NCBI GenBank assembly: GCA_019454045.1
Contig: SKCR01033653.1
Location: forward strand, 1-64,000
From: Zanthoxylum bungeanum
Taxonomy: Eukaryota; Streptophyta; Magnoliopsida; Sapindales; Rutaceae
Direction of reading: 5' to 3'
Length of the DNA stretch: 64,000 bases
Shown: piece by piece, positions 48,500 to 58,424 of the stretch
How the letters are laid out: the number at the start of each line of letters is the position of its first letter
Position numbering within the stretch: the first letter of the stretch is position 1
Translations under genes and position numbers: made by a program
The notes under the pieces: generated by a model
What the model was told of the DNA's origin: nothing
The model's input: only the letters and a program-made list of their open reading frames with translations
The model's database searches: none

Positions 48500-49697
48500 T
48501 TTCATAATCTTCTCATATGTTTTAATAGTAATACACGTTTCAAATTTAGTTATATTTATATTATTATTATAAATTCCTGTACATTGTTAATTTAATTTCT
48601 AAGTCGGCGGTTCTGGTGGTGACTACATATGGAGTTTGTAAAAGGCACAAAACTGGATAAACGAATATGCATCACAGGCTGCCCCACGTAAATAAATAAT
48701 TTTTTTTACAAATAACTAATCCACATGCAATTACAATATATTAAATTCGTTAAAGCACTACTAAAAATAATAATAATAACTAATCCACTTACAATAATAT
48801 TTTAATTTCGTGATTTTCATCTGTTATAGCGCGCCAGCTGCCAATTTTTTTCATAAGAATATCTCTAATCTAATCAAATATTAAATTGTCAGTTCTTTTT
48901 TTTTTTGGTTGAGGGTGAATTAATTCACCCTCAACCAAAAAAAAAAGTAATAATAATAATAACAAAAAAAGTAGACACAAGGAGACACAGTAGCGGACAT
49001 ATAGAGGCTTAAATTCTTGTATATTACATTATTTTATAGAATGTTAAGGGTTTAACTGATTTGAATGTAAAAATTTAATGGTACTGGAAGTGTCAATCCG
49101 TAATGTGCGATAAATGAATACAAGTAATATTATTTTTCATAATATTACTTATTTATGATCATTTTTCTTATGTTTTATATATCTATTCGATCTAATATCA
49201 ATTAGATTAAAACTAAATCCGATATAGTGATATGTATAAATTAGATAAAAATCTCAGGATTTACAACGTAGTTTGTAATTGACATTAGGAAATGACACTA
49301 TAAGTTATATATTGTCAAATAAAGTTCATGAATAAAATTTACTAACACGTGATCGGTTAGTAAAATAAACTTTGGTTATAGAAACTAAAAGGCATGGTCT
49401 GTTTTAATATCTTCGGAGTCTAAATTTTTTTTCCATTTTGAGATCTTTGGCAATATTTGCATGTTTATTTCCTATTTTTCATGTTTAATGTCCAAATTTC
49501 ATATTAATGTTATAAAAGGTGGGCAATAGTTTCATGTTTGTTTAGTGTGAGTTTCATGTTTAATTTATATTTCATATTAATGCAATAAAATTTAATGTTC
49601 TAAAAATAGGCACATGTGAAATATCAAATCTTTTGTAAAAAGGAAATTTCATGTTCAATATCTTTTCATGTTTAATACTCAAATTTCAGGTTAATAT
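48500..49697. other. AT-rich intergenic DNA with TTTCATGTTT repeats
   Basis: No gene seen. It contains a perfect palindrome (48897-48946, listed separately) followed by a TAA microsatellite. From 49470 to 49690 there are dispersed TTTCATGTTT and TTTCATATTAATG units, about five of them, in irregular order. Confidence 0.5.
48897..48946. repeat. Perfect 50-bp palindrome
   Basis: T10, then GGTTGAGGGTGAATT, its exact reverse complement AATTCACCCTCAACC, then A10. There is no spacer, so the strand can fold completely on itself. It is flanked by an extra T on the left and by GTAATAATAATAAT on the right. It may be the collapsed remnant of a foldback or MITE element. Confidence 0.9.
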
Positions 49698-51239
49698 TGT
49701 AATATCTCAAATTTTCAGAACAATTCTGAAAAGTTCTCGGATTGAAGTTTACACCTCGGAACGAGACGATGTCAGAGAATAAGAGTTTAAGTATTAAAAA
49801 ATATGTTGGAATATTTTAAAGTAGGATTTCGTTACACTGGAAATCGGTAACTCAAAAGAATCAATTATGCGTATTCTTAGATATTTTAATACGATAAATT
49901 TTTTATTTTTTCGGCTATAGAAATAGAAAACAAACTTCGATGGAACAACTTTTGTGTTGAATACTTTTCGAAATTTGTACCAGAAGGGCCTAAAAAATAT
50001 CTATTTTCCGAGAGAGTCCTATATCAGGGACATGGATGTAATTTCATGAATTTTTTCTATAAATACCCATAGTTTCTAAAAATTGCAAAAGGATCAAAGT
50101 TTTCTAAACACACACACGACCCCTTGCACATGAGAGAGGCAGTGGTTGACGGCCACGATTATGTGTCAGTTGGTGGTCGGCAGTGGGCCCATGTCAGTCA
50201 AAAAATGGCTGAAATTAAGGGAAAACATGCGGTTCCTCATATCTCGATCCCGGCTCATCCCTTTGATCCACATGTCGAGCCACCCGCCAAATCAAAGCTC
50301 ATGCGACATACTAGGAGGTTGAGGTCTTAGTTTTATGGAATGGCACTTGATTTCACGTGAATCGAGGTAAAATTATTTGGTGAATAGTATGATCCATTTG
50401 CGAAGTAGCCCCAATTTGAATGTTGTCGATTCCTACGCGCTCTTGGGAGCATTAGGAGTCTGCTGGGACCCTTGGAATCTCAGTAAGACATCCTAGTAAA
50501 AGTCTCACCATATTAGTGAAGTTAGTTTGTATTCGGATATTTCCATTAGTGTCGTAAAGTAACGTATTGACTTGTATTGAATTGAATAAGCTAGGATGTA
50601 TTTAATTTGTGTTGTTGGCAAATTTGAAGGAAATCACGACGATAGGCTATGTGAGATTCTGGTGAAATCGGGTTTCGCATGTGACTGTGCTTTGATGAAT
50701 GTAATTATGGATATGAATTAATTATGATGGTATGAAAATATTTGTATAATTCCGGAGAGGTTTGGAGGGCTTAGGATCCCTCTACAACATTTTCAGAAAC
50801 TTTTCTGAAGATTTTTCAAAAACGCATAATTTGAGAATTTGAGCTAGTTGATTGACTTGGAACGGTGAATAGTGATGCAATAAGAGTATTAGACTTATTT
50901 TGGATAGCACGAGAAAGATCCGAAAAGTTCCGAATTCGTCCGCAATTTTTTCAGACTTTTCAAAAGATTTTTTGAATTTTAGCTGGAAATTGAAACTAGT
51001 GCTACAATTATGTTATATTGGGTGTTTTAAGAGTAACGAAACTGAAATCGTTATAATCGGACTTGATTTGGGTATTCCAGGAATATCCGGAAGTTTGTTA
51101 TAGTTGGATTGAGAATTTCACGTGATAATGAATCTAATCTTTTTCCACTATTTGTATTGACAAATTTGACTAGGATCAAAATTGTTCAAATAACTTGGTA
51201 AGTATTCTATGCGATGAGTACTTGACGTGTTGTTTGATG
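49698..51239 (+). repeat. Gypsy LTR remnant
   Basis: Starts TGTAATATCTCAAATTTTC, like Tekay-type LTRs. Features fitting an LTR are a CTATAAATACCCAT TATA box at 50059-50072 with an ACACACACGACCCC region downstream, and a late part (50330-51230) with GTAAGTATTCTATGCGATGAG near the end. The frame at 50124-50330 lies in the transcribed part and has no supported product. The remnant is cut at 51240 by another LTR; no CA end is present. Confidence 0.5.
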
Positions 51240-52535
51240 TGTTGGGGTTTTAAGCAATAAGTATGGGTAGCACATCGGAACACGAGAAAATCAAATTTTC
51301 CGATTTCTTTTATTTTTCTTGGGTAATTAAAATAAACTAATTTATTTTAATCACTCAATACTCAACGAAATAAATTTTTACTCAAAAATTCACAACTTTT
51401 CTTTATTGCCGTGAGACCCATCAACTATGTATTTTGATCATTTTAGTCCTAATTTGTCAAATACACAATTAGGTGATTCCAAACCACCACCAAAATGATT
51501 TAAACATGTCATACACATCAAAACACAATTGCAACCGAAAATCTCATATTTCCTACAAATTGCTGTGAAGCCCACAAAGTTTCAATTTTAATCATTTTGG
51601 TCCAATCTTGTTAAAACAAGCTTAAACGATTCCCAAATAATTCCAAAATGATTTGTATATCTTATATACTTCAAAATATACCATATATATGAAAAGCCTC
51701 AATTTTGGTTTAGGTTAGAAACCTAAATTTTTCAATTAATCAAATTAACCAAAAATAACCAAAATTAATTCAATCTAAGACTTTAATCTAATCTCTACAA
51801 CACCAAACAAGTCTCACCACCATGAAATAACTCAAGAACAATTCTAGATCATCATTGAATAGCCTAACAACTCTAGAATGGCAACCAAGTCATCTAATGA
51901 CTAAAAGAAAGCTTAATAACACTTTATAAGCATTCTTTCTTAACATGCATACTAACATCTTTCATCTAAGCTTCCAACATCAATATTACACACTAAAAGT
52001 AGTAGACAAAAAATCAAACATCATATGTTACAACTTGAAACCCTAGAAACATCTTTTTAGTTGAAAATGAATTGAAAAAACTTGTTTTGATTCAAGTTTT
52101 CTTTAAATCTTATTCCTTTTACTTTATTTTTCTCTCAACTTTTCTTTGTAATATTTTTGGAGACTTAGCTTATGTTATGAAGCAAATGAAAAAAGATAAC
52201 TTCTATACCTATGGTTGGCTGAATTCCATGGGCAAAATTGGTAATTTGAATTTTCCAATTTTTTAATCAAGAATTAAAAGAATTCAAATCAAAATTGGCT
52301 ACCAATTCTATAATCATATATACATGTGCACCAATCAAAATTAGCCATTCAAGACTTAATAATGATAATGATAAATATGTATTAAATAATTCTAATTTTT
52401 TTAACAATTAAATAATTAGACTATTACTTAATATAAATATCTAAATACACGTATCATATTTACATTAAATATTCCATAATACATATATTTAGACACATGT
52501 CAAAAATATTATTTGACAAAATATTAATGTGTATT
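51240..52535 (-). repeat. LTR related to Copia C, truncated
   Basis: Begins TGTTGGGGTTTTAAGCAA and shares with the C LTR (31181 onward) the GAAAATCAAATTTTCCGATTTC block. It also shares ATATATGAAAAGCC, then GTTTAGGTTAGAAACCTAA-like text, and CATATTTACATTAAATAT near the end. It stops within AATGTGTATTTGA at 52535, where the Athila-like array enters. It corresponds to about the first 1.3 kb of the 2.37-kb C LTR. The remainder may lie beyond the array, right of the window. Confidence 0.7.
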
Positions 52536-54531
52536 TGACCGACGTAAACACACACGTATAACGCAAGCGCACGTATCGTTCAAGTAGTATAAAAATATCG
52601 ATCCCACGAGGACTTAATTCCTACTGTTGTTATTAATTATTGAATCTATTTAATTACAAATATCTAATTAAAGAGAGAATATAATTGATTGCTTGATTGA
52701 TTTGGTTGATTAAAGATTTGCTAAATAAATAAAAAGATAAAAGAAAATACTAAGGAAAATAAAAGACACAAAAATCTAAGGTTGTGATTTCTTTTATTAT
52801 CATTTAAAAGATGAAGTGGTTATCTTAAAGTTGGTAATATATTGATTTATTAACCTGGAACACTAAATTATGTAAAAGCCTCTTCCGATGGTCAACTACA
52901 AATACCCAGTATAACCCAATTGAACCATATTCTTATGTCAACCACATTACCTGGATTCATTAAATGTAAGTTCCAATTATGGCTACCCCCGCCCAGACAG
53001 GTATATTCATATCATGTAAGGAAATCTATTAAAGGGTTATCTATCCTCAAGGAAGATCGTGGTCTATTGAGTCTAAGGTCTTAAACTTAAAATCCCTATG
53101 TCTAGTTCATTTTAAGTTTACCTAATCAATTTTATTAATGGCCAGTTAATAAAAAGGCTTTAGGGTTAAGACTCAATAAATAAATCTTTAAATTACCCAA
53201 ACTATAATCTAACCCTTATAAACCAGTGATAGTAAAAGTTATCACAACCCCTAAATAACTAACACATAATTAAGCTAGTAAAAACTTAAAAGTAAAAGAC
53301 ATAAAGTAAAAGCTGAAAAATAAAATAAAATTACTAAGGTAAAAGGAATTAACTTCTACTAAATACTATTTAGATTTCTCCCATAATATAATATAAGCTT
53401 TGCAAAACATTTCCAACCTGCCATATAGGCGGTAACCCGATTAAGTCAATTTAAAAACAACCAGCCATAAAGGCGGAATTAAATTAACCAGCCATAAAGG
53501 CGGAATGAAAACAACCAGCCATAAAGGCGGAATTAAAATAACCAACCGACCAATCTGGCGGTATCCTCATTAAGTCCAATTAAAAACATTGAATATATTA
53601 TAATTATGGGAGAATAATCTAAGTAGTAATAGTAAAAGAATTACCTTTCACCATAGTAAAAGAAAGTTACCTCATATAAATAGTAAAAACTGTAAAAAGT
53701 AAATAGTAAATAGTAAAAACTGTAAAAGAAAGTAAAAAGTAAAAATTAAATTACTATTATTACAAAACGTAATTAAAATTATTTACAAAACAAAAAAAAA
53801 CTAAAAACTAAAGAGTTTTAGAGAGAGAAGCTCTCTCTTTAGAAGGAATTGAAGAGAGAGGATGAGACACTGAATTCTGAAATCTCGAGCTCAATTTATA
53901 GGCGTCGATAGGGTCTGGGCGTCGCGACGCGCAAGGGTTCCGCGTCGCGCCAGCTACAGTGACACGTGTCACTTGCTGATTTGTCGGCTCAGATCTTATC
54001 CGATGACGTGGCACTGTTCATGACGTCATTGCTTACGTCACACTGAGGTGAGATTGTCGGCAGCATCAGATCTTGACACGTGGCATGGGCGCATTTTAGC
54101 ACGGCCGTTGAGATGTTGACACGTGTCCTGGCGCACGTTAGCATAGATGATGATTGTCGGCACCGTTTTGATGATGACACATGGCAGCGCAAGTTAGCAA
54201 GTCTTCAGTGATGGTGACACGTGGCACGGCGCACGTTAGCAAAGTCAACTTTTCAGATTCTGACCTGTTGACCCCGGCGCACTTTAGCAAAACCGGCGCA
54301 TGTTGAGCGTCGCGACTCCAAAGCTTTTAGCGGCGCGACGCGCAGAAGACATAAATATCCCAGTTGGCGCATTTTTGTCCGGTTTTGTCCCAAATTGCCT
54401 CCAGTGCTGTCCAAACTTTATTTATCTGCAAAATAACAACAAAACACATCAAAACGTTCATAAATCTCGAGAAATAATACAAAACATTAGGTCAAATGGG
54501 TAAGAAATAGTGGTATAAATACCACTCATCA
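52536..54531 (-). repeat. Outer (3') LTR of the tandem array
   Basis: From TGACCGACGTAAAC to ATACCACTCATCA, 1996 bp. It is the reverse complement of the LTR family at 34356 and 40544, but more distant from those than from the middle LTR. It keeps GCCATAAAGGCGGAAT units (53464-53530), a GCGTCGCGACGC palindrome (53919-53930) and a CACGTG array. A second palindrome at 53941 lost 3 bases (ACG) compared with 59819. Confidence 0.93.
53919..54223 (-). promoter_or_regulatory. CACGTG array and CG palindromes in the outer LTR
   Basis: CACGTG is at 53963-53968, 54077-54082, 54120-54125 and 54218-54223; a decayed CACATG is at 54178-54183. Several sit in GACACGTGGC, and most are followed within about 30 bases by GCGCACGTTAGCA or similar, so the array is a set of loose repeats of about 40-110 bases. 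GCGTCGCGACGC is at 53919-53930. The TATA-like box lies just downstream in transcription direction (CAATTTATAGGCG near 53892). GACACGTGGC contains the known ABA-response core; activity is inferred. Confidence 0.5.
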
Positions 54532-55099
54532 CACCCCCAAACCTAACATTTTGCTAGTCCTCGAGCAAAACAGAAAATAACATAACATGAAAATAAAATT
54601 TAACTAAGCCACTTTCGTAGGGATCACGGTTGCATTTAGCATATGCAACAAGCCTTTAAACCCCTAGGTGTCCCTAGTGGACGAGTGTAGTCTCGTGAGG
54701 GTTTACGGTAATGATACCCACAAACATTTTACAAAAGTAAAAAGTTAGTAAAACTAATGCACACAAAAGCAAAAAGACAAGCGAAAATAGAATAAAGAAG
54801 TTAGTGACTAATCAGGTGAAAATTCTACTCCAAGTTACTAGTTGTTTTGTTTCTTTCTAAATTACCGAATAAGTAAATTCTCCGATTATTTTTACCATTC
54901 TCCATATACACAGCCAACAGAATATTAATCAACTCATTTTTGCCCACAACAGTCATAAGTGCAGTTGATAAGAGAGTAATATTTTTGTCCTAAAGTTCTA
55001 TCAGATTTCACACCTTTTTGTAGCAATGGAATAATTTTTTTGATTTTTCTGATTTTTTCTTTGATTTTTTCTCTATTTTTTATTTTTATACAATATCAT

Positions 55100-55327
55100 C
55101 CGTCTATGTAGCGAGCTTTGGGTCGGTGGCTCCCAAACCAGTTGGCTTTAGGGCACCAGGTGTTAAGACACCCCTACGAACTTAATTACTCAGACTTCAG
55201 ATATATATATTTTTGCAGCATCTTCGATCCATGTAACGAGCTTTGGGCCAGTGACTCCCAAACCAGTTGGTTTTAGGGCACTAGGTGTTAAAACACCCTT
55301 ACAGACTTAATAACTCGGATCTCGGAC
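55100..55327 (-). repeat. Duplicated ~105-bp noncoding module, left copy
   Basis: Reverse complement of the two units at 39755-39983: 55100-55201 and 55226-55327, with CGAGCTTTGGG, CTCCCAAACCAGTTGG and TTTAGGGCAC blocks in each. It lies in the 3' noncoding region between the LOG-like gene and the LTR. Confidence 0.75.
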
Positions 55328-55911
55328 ATTTTTTTTTTACTCCATCACTATTTAGAGATGCTTCCTCCAATTAAACTATAGCACGGAATATTACAAACTT
55401 TTCAATTTTAGCTCATGACTGTATGTTTCCATGTATGTTGATAATACCTGCCAACTGAGCATATGAAGATTCATTTTAGTCAGATTTATGGAGAATTCAC
55501 AAATTAAATAATTTAAAATGAAATAAACAAAAATTAACTTGTTTCGAAATAAATGGTTTGAGATACGTATCAGGAGTGAAAACTCCTTACTCGGCTATCT
55601 CTTTCCAATTTCACCTTTTTTAGTCAAAATAAAAACACAAAAATGCAAAATATTTTTGTAATTTTTGAAAATTTTTCAATTTTTTTTTATTTTTCGAAAC
55701 ATTTTGGACTAAAAATAAAAACAACATACAAACTAAAAACAAGGTACTGATCAACTAAATCCCTCCCCCAAACCTAAATGAGACATTGTCCCCAATGTCT
55801 TAAACAGTAAAAGGAGAGTTAGAAGGTTGTACTTGGTTAGCTGAAATCTACAGGAAATTAAAGGTTAAGATCCAGATTAATTCGACGCCTCTTACCACGA
55901 TCGTCCTCAGA

Positions 55912-56511
55912 CTAATTTATCTTTGATAGGATAGGGTCAACTTGTGGTTCATAGGCTATGAGTTGGTCTATTAGATCCGGAGCAAGTCTGGCAGTGAAGA
56001 GGAGTTCTTTCATAGGTTTTGATACGAACCCATTTCTCCGAGCATCATCAAGAAACACACAAAGAAAATCATAAAATCCATCAATGTTGAGCAAACCAAT
56101 TAGTTTCTGGTGTATGTTCAGGTTCGCCCAAGATAGAACTATAAAAATTTCCTCCAATGTACCCAAGCCACCTGGCAAAGCAATAAAAGCATCAGCAAGG
56201 TTAATCATTTCTACCAAACGTTCAGACATACCTGATACGATCAGTTCCTCTCTGTTTGATGATCCAATAAGATTTGCCTCTGCCAAGGGTTTTGGGACGA
56301 TTCCCAAAACGTGACTGCCTCCCTCCTGTACGGCTTTTGAAACGATCCCCATAAGTCCGAGATTGCCTCCGCCATATATTAAATGCATATTCCTTGCAGC
56401 TAAGACTCGACCCAATTCCTGTGCCGCTTCTATGTATTGTGGTTTAGTACCAACAGTACTACCGCAAAACACACAGATGTTTTCAACTCGTCTTCTTGAA
56501 GTGGCTTCCAT
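55912..56511 (-). CDS. LOG-family protein (cytokinin riboside 5'-monophosphate phosphoribohydrolase-like), carried by the retroelement
   Basis: A complete 199-codon frame. LOG enzymes remove ribose-5'-phosphate from cytokinin nucleotides to give active cytokinin in the cytosol, and most are about 200-230 residues. Seen here: ICVFCGSTVG (residues 12-21), YGGGNLGLMG (46-55, nucleotide-binding loop), HVLGIVPK (67-74), MSERLVEM (95-102), and ADAFIALPGGLGTLEE (106-121). The last contains the family signature PGGxGTxxE with Glu121; Arg98 is the other conserved catalytic position. The usual RK pair reads Arg98-Leu99. No intron is present, unlike typical plant LOG genes. The ATG follows an A-rich leader; the stop is 8 bases before the conserved CGATCGTGGTAAGA block (reverse strand). 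Activity is uncertain. Confidence 0.9.
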   Translation of the reverse strand: MEATSRRRVENICVFCGSTVGTKPQYIEAAQELGRVLAARNMHLIYGGGNLGLMGIVSKAVQEGGSHVLGIVPKPLAEANLIGSSNREELIVSGMSERLVEMINLADAFIALPGGLGTLEEIFIVLSWANLNIHQKLIGLLNIDGFYDFLCVFLDDARRNGFVSKPMKELLFTARLAPDLIDQLIAYEPQVDPILSKIN

Positions 56512-56572
56512 TTTTTTTTTATGTATTTCTTTTTCAAATCAAGATGCCTTCAAAAGTGCAATGACGGGTTGA

Positions 56573-56579
56573 ATTTATA
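56573..56579 (-). promoter_or_regulatory. TATA-like box upstream of the LOG-like gene
   Basis: TATAAAT on the minus strand, about 62 bases before the ATG at 56511. It is preceded by CCCTTTTTCAGG, which looks like a 3' splice acceptor, so either reading is possible. The same site lies at 62456-62462 in the second unit. The boundary with the Gag-like part is near 56902, where ATTTTGTAGG forms another acceptor-like site. Confidence 0.35.
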
Positions 56580-57035
56580 GTACCTGAAAAAGGGTGAGTA
56601 ATAATAGCACTAGTATCTTCCAAATGACGATTGTTAGCTAAACAACAAAAGAGATCGTGAAAGGTCAAAAAGTCTGGATCATGTCTACGAAAATAAAGAT
56701 AATTACAACAGAAAAGCGAATCAAAGCAATAATTAAGGCAACAGAATTGTGTACGCAATACGCCACTCGCTTAGTATAAATTCATTAGGATGCGTCTCAA
56801 GATTTCATTCATTACTAAGTCTTTGCTAATGAATTGTTTCTCTTTTTGTAGTTGCAAAACACCATTCCTTCTGTCTTAAAATGCTTCGTTTGTGCCTTTC
56901 CCTACAAAATAACACACACAATTAAAAAGTTCACACAAAACATGAAAAAAAATAAATTACAACAAATTGCATGGGTTGCCTCCCTGCTAGCGCTAAATTT
57001 TTCGTCTTCAGTCAGACGTGACTGAAATTTATCTG

Positions 57036-58289
57036 TTAAGGAGGTTTCAATGTCGTTTTGGATGTCCGATTAAAGACAATCCCGTGAGCGTTGCTTTTGA
57101 AGGGTCTCTTCCAATGGTAAAGTGGCAAAAAGAATTTTGTTCTATTCAGTGCTCGTGCCACCTTTTTAACTTTTTTTGCTCCAGTAGTACCTGAAAAGAA
57201 AGAAAGAAAATCAGGAGGTCTCATATGGTGTTTGACTTGGAATGGAGGTTCCATTCTGTCAAACTTCTGGGTGATGTGTTTGATTTGCACTCCCCAAAAC
57301 AGCGATGTTTTTCCTGAATGCTCTGGATCTTTATTTTGGTCTGACAGTTGCTCCTCCATTTGCTCTGCTTTTTGCTCCACCTTTTCTTCGCAGATGTATT
57401 TGAAAATTTCCATATTCAGCTCTTCATCTGTCATCTGTGAAATACATGCATCAAAATTGTCAACCTGAAGATGAAAAGAAATGTCAGATTTTAGGTCTTC
57501 ATCCTCTGATCTGGATGAAATAATTGGCTCAGGTAGATATTCTTCAAACATTTGTGCAAAGCATTCTCCAAGATCTTCATTTTGAGGCTTGAAAGTTTGA
57601 TCCTCCGTTGTTGGTGCAGTTGGTATAAATGGATCAGCTTCCTCATCGTCAGAGTCAGAATAATAAAAATCAAATCGAGACTTTGCCGGTTCGGGTTCCT
57701 GAACTGATACCTCTAGTTGTTGATACTGCTCAGCCTCCTCCTCTGTTGAAATGTCATTGTGAAATGATTGGTACTCGAAGGCTTCATCAGTGTCATCTGG
57801 AACTGGTTCTTGAGGTATATAGTTTTGGTTTTCTGTTAATTGTCTGATCTGATCTGTCATTCTCTGTATGGATTCTGTGTTACTCTGAACTTGTGCATCA
57901 AATTGAGCTTCTTGTTCCTTGAACATGTGAATCAATTGATCTTCCTTGGATGATTCTGGTTCTTGATAAGGATCGAAGGAAGATGGTGGATAAAATGAAA
58001 AATGTGGTTCTGTGAAATGTGATGGCTCGTCATACCATGAAGGATCTTGATAGTTCTGCCACCCTGGATGGTAGTTGTATTCGCAATAATCGCTCGGGTG
58101 GTCACCATTACATATGTCACATATCCACATTGAATTCTGTTGAGCAAATGTAGTATTGTTTGATTCTGGCATCCAGTAATAATCATTGGGCTCGACAACA
58201 GGCCTCAGAAAACCGGACTGTTGCTCCCAGATGTGGGGTGTATCTTCTTGTAAAGCACGTAATCTTTCAATCTCCCAGTAATGTTCCAT
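57036..58289 (-). CDS. Gag-like acidic protein with zinc knuckle, capsid-less
   Basis: A 417-codon intact frame starting MEHYWEIERLRALQEDTPHI. A single CX2CX3HX4C knuckle (CDICNGDHPSDYC) lies near residues 58-70, then GWQNYQDPSWYDEPSHF. This order fits the C-terminal part of Athila-type Gag. A helical/coiled part follows (about 120-170, with QIRQLTENQNYIPQEP), a long acidic region (YYSDSDDEEADPF; DEELNMEIFKYICEE) and a basic end (KVKKVARALNRTKFFLPLYH, then KSNAHGIVFNRTSKTTLKPP). The capsid domain, protease and polymerase are absent. The frame is also open upstream through the primer site into the LTR, but without ATG. A role in RNA binding or packaging is inferred. Confidence 0.75.
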   Translation of the reverse strand: MEHYWEIERLRALQEDTPHIWEQQSGFLRPVVEPNDYYWMPESNNTTFAQQNSMWICDICNGDHPSDYCEYNYHPGWQNYQDPSWYDEPSHFTEPHFSFYPPSSFDPYQEPESSKEDQLIHMFKEQEAQFDAQVQSNTESIQRMTDQIRQLTENQNYIPQEPVPDDTDEAFEYQSFHNDISTEEEAEQYQQLEVSVQEPEPAKSRFDFYYSDSDDEEADPFIPTAPTTEDQTFKPQNEDLGECFAQMFEEYLPEPIISSRSEDEDLKSDISFHLQVDNFDACISQMTDEELNMEIFKYICEEKVEQKAEQMEEQLSDQNKDPEHSGKTSLFWGVQIKHITQKFDRMEPPFQVKHHMRPPDFLSFFSGTTGAKKVKKVARALNRTKFFLPLYHWKRPFKSNAHGIVFNRTSKTTLKPP

Positions 58290-58400
58290 TTGTAAGTCAC
58301 CTGAAATCAAAAGAAAGAAATAAAAATTACAGATAAAATAAAGAAAATTAGATACAAGTAAATTAGATAGCTTCAAAATTAACAACTCAAGAAATATAAG

Positions 58401-58418
58401 TCCCCGGCAACGGCGCCA
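58401..58418 (-). other. Primer binding site, tRNA-Asp type
   Basis: TCCCCGGCAACGGCGCCA on the plus strand, identical in complement to the site at 36342-36359; 6 bases inside the middle LTR. Confidence 0.85.
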
Positions 58419-58424
58419 AAAACT

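Noticed and set aside
50124..50330. A 68-residue plus-strand frame as a gene
   Set aside because: It lies in the transcribed part of an LTR remnant, has no family motif and no continuation.
56084..56572. Plus-strand frames at 56084-56314 and 56363-56572 (and their copies at 61967-62455)
   Set aside because: They are antisense shadows of the LOG-like gene, with no motif of their own.
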